Below are positions 1 to 7,522 of a DNA stretch of 14,352 bases, piece after piece (the stretch's first letter is position 1; every line of letters starts with the position of its first letter). Made by a program: the position numbers and the translations under genes. This DNA comes from an uncultured Collinsella sp. (GTDB lineage Bacteria > Actinomycetota > Coriobacteriia > Coriobacteriales > Coriobacteriaceae). The notes under the pieces were generated by a model that made no database searches, had not been told where the DNA came from, and worked only from the letters and a program-made list of their open reading frames with translations. The stretch is taken from positions 1 through 14,352 of the forward strand of contig CALKBB010000215.1 in the NCBI GenBank assembly GCA_937989795.1. Reading direction: 5' to 3'.

Positions 1-437
1 TGGGCGCCGCAGCCTACCCCGAGGGCCACATTGCCTGTGAGGATCTCAACCTCTCGGTCGAACACCTCAAGCAAAAGCAGGACGCCGGCGCGAGCTTCTT
101 TGTGACGCAGCTCTTCTTTGATAACGAGTGCTTCTACCGTTTTCGCGAGCTTGCCGACAAGGCCGGCATCACCGTGCCCATTACCGCGGGCATCATGCCG
201 TTTATGGGCAAGTCGCAGATCAGCCGCATGGTCTTTATGTGCGGCGCGTCGCTGCCCTCCCCCGTCATCAAGATTCTCGCCAAGTACGAGAATGACCCCG
301 AGAGCCTGCAGGCAGCCGGTGTAGATTATGCCGCCCGCCAGCTTTGCGACCTCAAGGAGCACGGCGCCGACGGCCTGCACCTGTACACTATGAACCGTCC
401 TGCGATCGCCGCGACCATTATGGAGCGCCTGGGGTAA
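1..437 (+). CDS. metF: 5,10-methylenetetrahydrofolate reductase, C-terminal part (runs off the left edge)
   Basis: Reduces 5,10-methylene-THF to 5-methyl-THF with a flavin cofactor and so supplies the methyl donor for methionine synthase. The frame is open from base 3 to the TAA at 435-437; the N-terminal half lies outside the window. Visible family signatures of the TIM-barrel enzyme are FFVTQLFFD, the GIMP motif, and GLHLYTMNR near the end, which matches the usual G-x-HFYTLNR strand. Codon use is strongly C/G at third positions, as in the other core genes here. The stop overlaps the start of the next gene (TAATG), so the two are almost certainly cotranscribed and coupled. The role fits the downstream methionine synthase genes. 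An identical call as a general MetF-like reductase without the NADH specificity of E. coli MetF cannot be excluded from this fragment. Confidence 0.93.
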   Translation, partial: GAAAYPEGHIACEDLNLSVEHLKQKQDAGASFFVTQLFFDNECFYRFRELADKAGITVPITAGIMPFMGKSQISRMVFMCGASLPSPVIKILAKYENDPESLQAAGVDYAARQLCDLKEHGADGLHLYTMNRPAIAATIMERLG

Positions 438-1228
438 TGGAAAAACCGCACATCGATACAACCGCTGTCGAAGTGCCGGCCGACCTTGCGTCGCCGGCGC
501 TTTACCGTGTCGATGCTGCGCACCATCCCCGTGTCGACCGTGCCGAGATGCTGCGGTATCTGGGTTACGGCGGCCAGCAGATTGAGCCCGAGCTGTCGCA
601 GCGTATTGAGCTTGTGGTCGAGCGTCTGGAATTGGACATTGAGCCCCGTGGCGTGCGCCGCGTATTTGCCATCGATGCCACGGGCGTGGACGAGCAGGGC
701 AAGCCTTGCATCCGTCTGGTCGGCACCAACGTTGAGCTGCGCGGTCGTGATATCTATCGACATCTCAAAGACGCCCGCTTTGCCGCGCTCATGGCATGCA
801 CCCTCGGCATGGACGCCGAGCGTCGCCTGCGCACCACGGGAGCCCAACATCCCCTGGAGGGCGCCGTGCTCGACGCCGCGTGCTCCGCTTACGTGGAAGC
901 CGCCGTTGAGCAAATGGACCAGCAGGTCAAGACGGACGCCGCCGTTCATGGGCTCGCCGGCAACTGGCGCTTTAGCCCCGGCTACGGCGACTGCCCGCTT
1001 ACGGCACAGCGCTCGATCGTGGATGCGCTCAACGCCACGCGGCTCATCGGGCTTACCGTCACACCCACCAGCCTGCTCATGCCCACCAAAAGCGTGACCG
1101 CGGTGATCGGCCTGTTCGATGGCGAGGTCCACGACGCCCAAAGCCGCCCCACCTGCAATATCTGCCGCATGCGCGAGAACTGCCGCTTCCGTGCCGCCCA
1201 CACCACCTGCTATTCGCATTCTGAATAA
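437..1228 (+). CDS. stand-alone methionine synthase reactivation-domain protein
   Basis: A 263-residue protein that corresponds to the C-terminal activation domain of MetH, the part that binds SAM and allows reductive methylation of oxidised cob(II)alamin. The start is the ATG of the TAATG overlap with metF; the open frame extends further upstream but only inside metF. Residues 178-188 (RFSPGYGDCPL) match the conserved SAM/cobalamin-facing R-x-x-PGY motif, and 206-225 (TVTPTSLLMPTKSVTAVIGL) the following conserved strand. The C-terminus holds four cysteines, C240, C243, C249 and C258, in a C-x2-C-x5-C-x8-C arrangement that could bind a metal or an Fe-S cluster; that is inference. Because the metH in this window ends after its B12 domain, this protein probably acts in trans on it. 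In this window the two genes are separated by a DNA methyltransferase/nuclease pair. Confidence 0.85.
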   Translation: MEKPHIDTTAVEVPADLASPALYRVDAAHHPRVDRAEMLRYLGYGGQQIEPELSQRIELVVERLELDIEPRGVRRVFAIDATGVDEQGKPCIRLVGTNVELRGRDIYRHLKDARFAALMACTLGMDAERRLRTTGAQHPLEGAVLDAACSAYVEAAVEQMDQQVKTDAAVHGLAGNWRFSPGYGDCPLTAQRSIVDALNATRLIGLTVTPTSLLMPTKSVTAVIGLFDGEVHDAQSRPTCNICRMRENCRFRAAHTTCYSHSE

Positions 1229-1236
1229 AATGTCAA

Positions 1237-1265
1237 TTGATGGCACGGTATCGAGGGAATCTCAT
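1237..1265 (+). promoter_or_regulatory. possible promoter for the DNA methyltransferase
   Basis: TTGATG (1237-1242) and TCTCAT (1260-1265) have a 17-base spacer, each with four of six matches to the sigma-70-type consensus. The inverted repeat at 1263-1282 overlaps the -10 element and the likely start point. This is a weak pattern call; it would give the cassette its own transcription independent of metF. Confidence 0.3.
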
Positions 1266-1282
1266 CCGTATGTAAGCGGATG
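1263..1282 (+). promoter_or_regulatory. 6-bp inverted repeat upstream of the DNA methyltransferase, possible operator
   Basis: CATCCG at 1263-1268 and CGGATG at 1277-1282 are perfect reverse complements with an 8-base spacer. The repeat lies 55 bases upstream of the methyltransferase start and at the edge of the candidate -10. Restriction-modification genes are often controlled at palindromes by a C protein or by the methyltransferase itself; no C-protein gene is seen here. It could equally be a small RNA hairpin in the leader. Confidence 0.35.
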
Positions 1283-1337
1283 TCCTCACAAACAAGTACC
1301 ATTAGATGCCAAATAACAACTATCTGAAAGCCAGTAC

Positions 1338-2498
1338 ATGCACAACATTCTGCAGTTCTCGCCACAACTAACCGCGCTTGAGTTTTTTTCAGGCATTGGC
1401 TTGGCTCGTGCCGGCATGGCAAAAGCCGGAATCAAAACAATCTGGGCAAATGACATAGACCATACTAAATGCGCCATGTACAGCCAGTGTTGGGGCGATG
1501 AACATCTAGTCGAGCAGGATGTTCACACACTCGACCCCGACCTAATACCCCAAGCCGACATCGCATGGGCGTCAAGCCCTTGCACAAACTTATCTCTCGC
1601 GGGAAACAGGGAGGGACTTATCTCTGGCAAAGAGTCCAGTGCGTTCTTTGGCTTTATTAAGGCCATCGAAGGAATGAGCGATCGTGCCCCGCGGGCACTT
1701 GTTCTCGAAAATGTCATCGGCCTTGCCACGTCTAATAACAGTGATGACTTTAGACTCGTTTGCCAGGAATTTAATCGTTTAGGCTATTCATGCGACGCCT
1801 ATTTTATCGATGCACGGCACTGGCTTCCCCAGTCACGCCCCCGCATGTTTGTCGTCGGATTAAAAAACCCTCTTCCCAACAGCCGACTCGATTCCTCGCT
1901 TCGACCTGAAAAGGTCTCCTGGATTCACTCCGACCCTTCACTCATTACGCACGTCTCTCACCTAAACGAACCGAGCCCACTTCGCATGAGGGGCCTTGCA
2001 ACGGTTGTTGAAAATATTCCCGAGGACGACAAGCGTTGGTGGAACAAAAACCAAGTGCAAGCATTTATCGACTCACTTGCACCGCATCAAGCAGAGCGCC
2101 TTCAGCGCTTCTTAAATGCCAAAGAAAAAATTGTTCGCACTGCTTACCGTCGCACGCGATCGGGCGTTGTGCGCTGGGAAATCCGTGAAGAAGAAATTGC
2201 CGGATGTCTAAGAACGGCTCGCGGCGGCTCATCAAGACAGGCAGTCGTTATATGCGAAAACGGAAAAATAGAAGTTCGCTGGATGACTGGAACTGAATAT
2301 GCCCGTCTCCAAGGTGCTGACTCATGTCAGTTTAGCGGCTTCTCGGATGCTCAGATTCGCTACGCATTCGGCGATGCAGTTGCCGTGCCAGTTGTCACTT
2401 GGCTTATAAAAAATGCAGTCAAACCCGCGCTTATGTCTTCAAGGAACGGAGTGAACAATAATGGAAATGACCAATTGCTCCTTGAGCGAGCCCGATAA
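1338..2498 (+). CDS. DNA (cytosine-5)-methyltransferase of a type II restriction-modification pair
   Basis: Transfers a methyl group from SAM to C5 of cytosine in a specific DNA sequence. The 386-residue protein shows the C5 motifs in order: motif I FFSGIGL (16-22), motif IV with the catalytic Cys82 in SSPCTNLSLAG (79-89), motif VI ENV (124-126), motif VIII QSRPR (165-169), the ARLQG segment of motif IX and motif X in GDAVAVPVVTWL. The stretch between residues about 175 and 290 should hold the target recognition region; the site recognised cannot be read from sequence. RTARGGSSRQ before motif IX resembles a subgroup of these enzymes. The start ATG has only a weak GAAAG upstream. The 3' end overlaps the next gene by 38 bases. 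A/T-rich codons mark it as foreign. An orphan role is unlikely given the neighbour. Confidence 0.93.
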   Translation: MHNILQFSPQLTALEFFSGIGLARAGMAKAGIKTIWANDIDHTKCAMYSQCWGDEHLVEQDVHTLDPDLIPQADIAWASSPCTNLSLAGNREGLISGKESSAFFGFIKAIEGMSDRAPRALVLENVIGLATSNNSDDFRLVCQEFNRLGYSCDAYFIDARHWLPQSRPRMFVVGLKNPLPNSRLDSSLRPEKVSWIHSDPSLITHVSHLNEPSPLRMRGLATVVENIPEDDKRWWNKNQVQAFIDSLAPHQAERLQRFLNAKEKIVRTAYRRTRSGVVRWEIREEEIAGCLRTARGGSSRQAVVICENGKIEVRWMTGTEYARLQGADSCQFSGFSDAQIRYAFGDAVAVPVVTWLIKNAVKPALMSSRNGVNNNGNDQLLLERAR

Positions 2499-3474
2499 AG
2501 GTATCTTGGATGCCATTGAACTCTGGTACGAATCCAAGCGCAACAAGCGAGGCAATGTCAACCGTAACGTTATGGCGGTTGGCATAGGCATAAGCGAGCT
2601 GCTGCAAAACCGTTTTCCGCTCACCGACGATTATGTGCAATCGGACAAGGGGAGCCAAGTACGAGGCCTAAGTGGAGCATGCATCAAAACAGTTTTAGCC
2701 AGACATGGGGAAACGCGTGCCTTCGCGTCAGAGGGCGGCAGAACCTCACGCGGCACACTCCCGATGGCGCTTGAGCTTGCCACAATTATCAACTCTGCCC
2801 TACCCAGTGACATTTGCGAAGACACTCGTCTTGAAGCTGCGAATGCAATCGCCAATTTCTTCGTCGAGCGAATCCAGGTCGATTTCTTTAACCGGCAGAG
2901 AATCAAAGTCGAAATCGATCTTCAAAAACCAATTTCTGTCATTGTCGATGATATCCTAGCCGAAGCAAGCCTACGGTCCGATAAGCCAACGGGTACCGTC
3001 GCACAGCACCTGGTAGGTGCAAAACTTGAGATGTTATTTCCAACCATAGAAATCGGAAAGGACAACTCAAACGCCGCCGACCAGCAGACAGACCGTTCTG
3101 GCGATTTCCAAATCAATGATGCTGCATTTCATGTGACTGTATCGCCAATGGCCAAATTGACCGATCGATGCCGAGATAACATTCGAAATGGCATTCGGCC
3201 CATCGTCGTTGTCCCCCACGATAAAGTTTCCTTCGCTTACGGACTGTTCGAAAGTGAGGGACTCGGCAATCGCGTACAGGTTATCGCGCTCGAATCGTTT
3301 ATCGGCATCAATATTGAAGAGTTATCGTTCTACAAGCGAGGCCTAATTCGATTAAATGTCGCACGGCTTCTTGCCCACTACAACAAGCGAATCGAAGATA
3401 TCGAGCCCGACAAATCTCTTCAAATAGAAATTCCTCAGTGGGCTCTAGACGAAATGGATGCACATGGCGAATAG
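2461..3474 (+). CDS. DUF4928-like protein, probable type II restriction endonuclease
   Basis: A 337-residue protein paired with the C5 methyltransferase and most likely the cutting enzyme of the pair. GGAG at 2448-2451 is spaced for the ATG at 2461, which lies inside the methyltransferase gene, so translation is probably coupled. Features I associate from memory with the DUF4928 family are SEGGRTSRGT (90-99), AQHLVGAKLEMLFP (181-194) and GDFQINDAAFHVT (214-226), followed by a basic RCRDNIRNG segment. Glu190, Asp215 and the FHVT strand are laid out like the core of a PD-(D/E)xK nuclease, but a canonical (D/E)-x-K is not visible, so catalysis is inference. No signal peptide or membrane segment is seen. 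The stop TAG (3472-3474) falls downstream of the metH start codons. It might alternatively be a DNA-binding partner without nuclease activity. Confidence 0.72.
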   Translation: MEMTNCSLSEPDKGILDAIELWYESKRNKRGNVNRNVMAVGIGISELLQNRFPLTDDYVQSDKGSQVRGLSGACIKTVLARHGETRAFASEGGRTSRGTLPMALELATIINSALPSDICEDTRLEAANAIANFFVERIQVDFFNRQRIKVEIDLQKPISVIVDDILAEASLRSDKPTGTVAQHLVGAKLEMLFPTIEIGKDNSNAADQQTDRSGDFQINDAAFHVTVSPMAKLTDRCRDNIRNGIRPIVVVPHDKVSFAYGLFESEGLGNRVQVIALESFIGINIEELSFYKRGLIRLNVARLLAHYNKRIEDIEPDKSLQIEIPQWALDEMDAHGE

Positions 3475-6031
3475 CTCAAACATACTTATCACTCATGATT
3501 CTGACGGCACTGCATTGGCGGCACCCGTTGATGCCGCACGTCGCAACGGTGCCACGTACAAGACGCGCACGATCGACGATCTGCGCATTAAGGACGATCG
3601 CCTGCGTGCGGCCATCGAGGGCACGGGACACCTGCTGTTCGACGGCGGCATGGGCACCATGTTGCAGGCCGCTGGCATGAAGGCGGGCGCCCTGCCCGAG
3701 CTGCTCAACTTTGAGGAACCCCAGGTTATCACCGATATCCAACGTCAATATGTCGAGGCCGGCTGCGACGTGATCACCGCCAACACCTTTGGCGCCAACG
3801 CCCACAAGCTCGACGGTGCCGCCACCGTGGCAGACGTCTTTGCCGCGGCCGTCACCTGCGCCCGCGAGGCCGGTGCCCGCTACGTCGCCGGTGACATCGG
3901 CCCCATCGGCGCGCTGCTTCGCCCCTTGGGTACCCTCAGCTTCGACGAGGCCTACAACCTCTTTGCCGAGGAAGTGCGTGCCGGCGTCGATGCGGGCGTG
4001 GACCTCTTTATTATCGAGACCATGACTGACCTTGCCGAGATCAAGGCGGCGGTCCTCGCCTGCCGCGAGAACTCCGACCTGCCCGTCTTTGCCACCATGA
4101 CCTTTGAGGAAGACGGTCGCACCTTCCTGGGCACGAGTCCCGAGGTTGCCGCCATCACGCTCGATGCCATTGGCGCCGACGTTTTGGGCATCAACTGCAG
4201 CCAAGGACCGGCCGAGCTCCGAGGACTCGCCGCGCGTATGCTCACCGTTACCGACAAGCCCATTATGGTGCAAGCCAACGCGGGACTGCCCCACGTGGAC
4301 GATGACGGCAATACCGTCTTTGATATCCAGGCCCCCGAATACGCCGAAGCCGTCGCCGGCATGATCGCCGACGGCGTGAGCGTCGTGGGCGGCTGCTGCG
4401 GCACCACGCCGGCGCACATGGCGGCCTTGCGCACGCTTATCGATAACCACACGCCCAGCCCGCGCCGCCGCAAGCCCAGCATGTCGGTCACGAGCGCCCA
4501 AACGGTCGTGGACCTTCCCTGCGACGGCCACAAGATCGCCGTCATCGGCGAGCGCATCAACCCCACCGGCAAAAAGCGCCTGCAGCAGGCCCTGCGCGAC
4601 GGCGACCTGGACTACGTCGTGAGCCAGGGTATCAGCCAGCAGGAACAGGGCGCCGACATCCTGGACGTTAACGTGGGCCTGCCCGAGATCGACGAGGTCA
4701 AGATCATCCAACAGGCCACCGAGCAGCTCCAGGGCTCCACGTTGCTGCCGCTGCAGATCGACTCCACCGACCCCGCAGCCGTCGAGGCCGCCGTGCGCCG
4801 CTACGCCGGCAAGCCCATCATCAACTCGGTCAATGGCAAACAGCAGATCATGGATGAGATCTTCCCGCTGGTCGCCCACTACGGCACCAACGTTGTCGGC
4901 CTTACGCTCGACGAAGGCGGCATCCCCGATACCGCCGAGGCTCGCTTCGCCATCGCCGAGCACATCGTGGCCGAGGCTGCCCGTTACGGCATCGGCCCGG
5001 ACCGCATCCTCATCGACTGCCTGGTCATGACCGCCTCGACCAATCAACGCCAGGCCGAGCAGATCCTGCGCGCCATGTCCCTGTGCAAGGAGCGTCTGGG
5101 CGTCAAGTGCGCGCTCGGCGTGTCGAACATCAGCTTTGGCCTGCCTGCCCGCCCGCTGCTGGGCTCGGTCTTTTTGGCCGCCGCTTTTGGCGCGGGTCTG
5201 GACGCCCCCATCATGAACCCGGGCTCCAAGCGCTTTATGGATACCGTCTACAGCTATCGCGTCCTGAGCGTTGAGGACGAGGGCTCGACCGGATACATCG
5301 AGCGCTACGCCGACTGGACCGATCCGTACAAGATCGCCGCAAACCCGGCAGCAGCTCAGGCCGCATCGAGTGATGCCGCGCCTGCCGCGGGCACCGCCGG
5401 CGCCGACGGCAACGACGACCCGATTCGTCGCATGGTCGTCTCGGGCCGCAAGGGCGAAATCGCGGCCGAGACCGAGCGTCTGCTGGCAGATCACGACGCC
5501 ATGGACCTCATCAACAACCACTTTATCCCCGCCCTCGACGAGGTTGGCGTCCTCTTTGACCAGGGCAAGTTCTTCTTGCCGCAGCTCATGGCCTCGGCCG
5601 AGGCCGCGCGCGTGGGCTTCGACACCATCAAGCGTCTGATGCCCGCCGGCGAGATTGCCGACAAGGGCAAGATCTGCGTGGCCACCGTCAAGGGCGATAT
5701 CCACGACATCGGTAAGAACATCGTCAAGATGCTGCTCGATAACTACGGCTACACCGTCTTTGACCTAGGCCGCGACGTCGATCCGCAGGAGGTGCTCAAG
5801 ACCGTCAAGGAGCGCGACATTAAGCTCGTCGGCCTCTCGGCGCTTATGACCACCACGGTCGTCGCCATGGAAGAGACCATCAAGCTGCTTCATGCCGAGG
5901 TGCCGGGCGTTAAGATCATCGTAGGCGGCGCCGTGCTCACCCCCGAATACGCCAAACAGATTGGCGCGGACTACTACGCCAAGGACGCCGCCGAGAGCGC
6001 TCGTATCGCCGAAGAGGTCTTTGGACAGTAA
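3458..6031 (+). CDS. metH: cobalamin-dependent methionine synthase lacking the reactivation domain
   Basis: Transfers the methyl group of 5-methyl-THF through cobalamin to homocysteine. At 857 residues it is shorter than the usual ~1200 because it ends after the B12 domain. Order of domains: homocysteine-binding barrel (about 45-345) with the zinc ligands C247, C313 and C314; pterin-binding barrel (about 370-620); an Ala/Gly/Asp-rich linker (about 627-655); B12 cap; and the B12 Rossmann domain with GDIHDIG, His749 being the lower axial ligand. The missing activation domain is the separate gene at 437-1228. In-frame ATGs lie at 3458 and 3464, both inside the nuclease gene and without a convincing ribosome binding site, so the start probably relies on coupling. 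The first ~40 residues resemble nothing I know and may include sequence altered at the insertion junction; a TTG at 3515 is another possible start. Confidence 0.93.
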   Translation: MHMANSSNILITHDSDGTALAAPVDAARRNGATYKTRTIDDLRIKDDRLRAAIEGTGHLLFDGGMGTMLQAAGMKAGALPELLNFEEPQVITDIQRQYVEAGCDVITANTFGANAHKLDGAATVADVFAAAVTCAREAGARYVAGDIGPIGALLRPLGTLSFDEAYNLFAEEVRAGVDAGVDLFIIETMTDLAEIKAAVLACRENSDLPVFATMTFEEDGRTFLGTSPEVAAITLDAIGADVLGINCSQGPAELRGLAARMLTVTDKPIMVQANAGLPHVDDDGNTVFDIQAPEYAEAVAGMIADGVSVVGGCCGTTPAHMAALRTLIDNHTPSPRRRKPSMSVTSAQTVVDLPCDGHKIAVIGERINPTGKKRLQQALRDGDLDYVVSQGISQQEQGADILDVNVGLPEIDEVKIIQQATEQLQGSTLLPLQIDSTDPAAVEAAVRRYAGKPIINSVNGKQQIMDEIFPLVAHYGTNVVGLTLDEGGIPDTAEARFAIAEHIVAEAARYGIGPDRILIDCLVMTASTNQRQAEQILRAMSLCKERLGVKCALGVSNISFGLPARPLLGSVFLAAAFGAGLDAPIMNPGSKRFMDTVYSYRVLSVEDEGSTGYIERYADWTDPYKIAANPAAAQAASSDAAPAAGTAGADGNDDPIRRMVVSGRKGEIAAETERLLADHDAMDLINNHFIPALDEVGVLFDQGKFFLPQLMASAEAARVGFDTIKRLMPAGEIADKGKICVATVKGDIHDIGKNIVKMLLDNYGYTVFDLGRDVDPQEVLKTVKERDIKLVGLSALMTTTVVAMEETIKLLHAEVPGVKIIVGGAVLTPEYAKQIGADYYAKDAAESARIAEEVFGQ

Positions 6032-6056
6032 CACAACGGAAACAACCGAGCACCAA

Positions 6057-6094
6057 AACGTGCTGCACGCGCCACGAGACGCGTGCGGCACGTT
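6057..6094 (+). terminator. hairpin after metH, probable terminator
   Basis: Arms 6059-6071 and 6080-6092 pair over 13 bp with one G-U and an 8-base loop; flanking AA/TT extends the stem to 15 bp. There is no long T run, as is common for terminators in high-GC Gram-positives. It lies 26 bases after the metH stop and separates it from the next gene. TAGAAT just downstream (6095-6100) might serve as a -10 for the next gene, but no matching -35 is evident. Confidence 0.55.
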
Positions 6095-6139
6095 AGAATA
6101 GACAAGACTATGCTCGTTTTGGCAGATAGGAGTGCAAGG

Positions 6140-7504
6140 ATGGCGATCACGCCCGCAGAAATCGCGGAAACCCGCGGCATGGTTGAGGAGCAGAACCTCG
6201 ACATCAGGACCATCACCATGGGCGTTTCGCTCATGGGTTGCGGTGACGAGAACCTCGACCGCATGTGCACGAAGATCTACGACCACGTGACGCACACGGC
6301 TGAGCATCTGGTCGAGACCGCCGAGAACCTCGAGCGCGAGTACGGCATCCCTATCGTCAACAAGCGCGTCTCCGTCACCCCGGTGGCGCAGATCGCCGCG
6401 TGCTGCAAGGATGAGGACCTCACCCCCATCGCGCATGCCCTCGACCGCGCGGCCGAGACCCTCGGCATCGACTACCTGGGTGGCTTCTCCGCACTCGTCC
6501 AGAAGGGCATCGGCGACGCCGACCGCCGCGTTATCCAGTCCATCCCGCAGGCGCTCGCCACCACGAGCCGCGTCTGCTCCAGCGTCAACGTCGCCAGCCT
6601 GCGCGCCGGCATCAACATGGACGCCGTGCTCATGGCGGCTCAGACCATCATCGATGCCGCTAAGCTCACGGCCGACCAGGACTCCGTCGGCGCTTCCAAG
6701 TTTGTCTGCTTTGCCAATATGGTCGAGGACTCCCCGTTTATGGCAGGCGCCGTCCACGGCGGTGGCGAGGCCGACGCCGTCATCAACGTGGGCGTTTCGG
6801 GCCCCGGCGTTATGGCCGCAGCCCTGGAGACGCTGCCCGACTCCGCATCGATGATGGAAGTCGCCGAAAAGATTAAGCAGACCGCCTTTAAGATCACCCG
6901 TGCCGGCGAGCTCATGAGCCGCGAGGCCGCCCATCGCCTGGGTGTCGAGAAGGGCATCGTCGACCTGTCGCTGGCCCCCACGCCTGCCATCGGCGACTCC
7001 GTTGCCCGCATCCTCGAGATCATCGGTGTTGGCACCTGCGGTGGCCCGGGCACGACCTGCGCACTCGCCATGCTCAACGATGCCGTCAAGAAGGGCGGCG
7101 TCATGGCCAGCTCCAGCGTGGGTGGTCTCTCCGGCGCCTTTATCCCCGTGTCCGAGGACGCCGGCATGATCGCCGCCGTCGAAGCCGGCGCGCTTTCGCT
7201 CGAGAAGCTCGAGGCCATGACCTGTGTGTGCTCCGTTGGCCTGGACATGATCGCCATCCCCGGCGACACCCCGGTCGAGACCATCGCCGGCATCATCGCC
7301 GACGAGATGGCCATCGGCGTCATCAACAACAAGACCACGGCCGTCCGCGTGATCCCCGCCATCGGCAAGGGCGTGGGCGACTGCGTCGAGTACGGCGGCC
7401 TGTTTGGCCGTGCGCCCATCATGCCGGTGAACCCCAACGCCGGCACCGTGCTTGCCCACCGTGGTGGACGCTTCCCGGCACCGCTGAACTCGCTGAAGAA
7501 CTAG
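6140..7504 (+). CDS. DUF711 / UPF0210 'PFL family' protein of unknown function
   Basis: A 454-residue protein that matches the UPF0210 (DUF711) family in length and sequence, with the typical opening of about thirty residues (EIAETRGMVEEQNLDIRTIT then MGVSLMGC) and Gly-rich segments such as AVHGGGEADAVINVGVSGPGV and SSSVGGLSGAFIPVSEDAGM. The family is compared with pyruvate formate-lyase-like enzymes in some databases, but no reaction is established and I see no glycyl-radical loop. The start ATG at 6140 is preceded by AGGAG at 6129-6133; an open frame from 6083 exists but would begin inside the hairpin and has no ribosome binding site. In many Gram-positives this gene follows a small ACT-domain (UPF0237) gene; that partner is absent here, the upstream gene being metH. 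No signal peptide or membrane helix is evident; probably cytosolic. Codon use is typical of the host. Confidence 0.88.
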   Translation: MAITPAEIAETRGMVEEQNLDIRTITMGVSLMGCGDENLDRMCTKIYDHVTHTAEHLVETAENLEREYGIPIVNKRVSVTPVAQIAACCKDEDLTPIAHALDRAAETLGIDYLGGFSALVQKGIGDADRRVIQSIPQALATTSRVCSSVNVASLRAGINMDAVLMAAQTIIDAAKLTADQDSVGASKFVCFANMVEDSPFMAGAVHGGGEADAVINVGVSGPGVMAAALETLPDSASMMEVAEKIKQTAFKITRAGELMSREAAHRLGVEKGIVDLSLAPTPAIGDSVARILEIIGVGTCGGPGTTCALAMLNDAVKKGGVMASSSVGGLSGAFIPVSEDAGMIAAVEAGALSLEKLEAMTCVCSVGLDMIAIPGDTPVETIAGIIADEMAIGVINNKTTAVRVIPAIGKGVGDCVEYGGLFGRAPIMPVNPNAGTVLAHRGGRFPAPLNSLKN

Positions 7505-7522
7505 CTGAGGGGGACTGGCGAA

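Larger units (their letters stand above)
1229..3474 (+). other. horizontally acquired restriction-modification cassette inside the methionine synthase operon
   Basis: A two-gene block, C5 DNA methyltransferase followed by a DUF4928-like probable endonuclease, sits between the gene for the reactivation domain and metH. Its base and codon use differ visibly from both sides: AAA, TTA, AAT, ATA and similar A/T-ending codons are frequent, against almost uniform C/G-ending codons in metF and metH. No transposase, integrase or clear target duplication is visible, so the mode of entry is unknown. The cassette is in the same direction as the operon, starts 109 bases after the reactivation gene and ends overlapping metH. 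Confidence 0.75.
1209..3475. repeat. 9-bp inverted repeat at both edges of the restriction-modification cassette
   Basis: GCTATTCGC at 1209-1217 (last codons of the reactivation gene) is the exact reverse complement of GCGAATAGC at 3467-3475 (stop codon of the nuclease and early metH). The two copies bracket the A/T-richer pair of genes. They could be a trace of how the cassette was inserted or exchanged, but a 9-bp match between two short searched windows can also arise by chance. Confidence 0.3.

Noticed and set aside
326..1246. 306-codon minus-strand frame opposite the reactivation gene
   Set aside because: Shadow of a well-supported gene with no recognisable domain.
1229..3474. Transposase, integrase, Vsr or controller gene within the cassette
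   Set aside because: Looked for in all frames; the only coding signals are the methyltransferase and the nuclease-like gene.
3476..5704. 742-codon open frame on the minus strand opposite metH
   Set aside because: It mirrors the G/C-rich codon pattern of metH, gives a low-complexity Gly/Ala/Asp/Val/His-rich product and has no family resemblance; a shadow frame.
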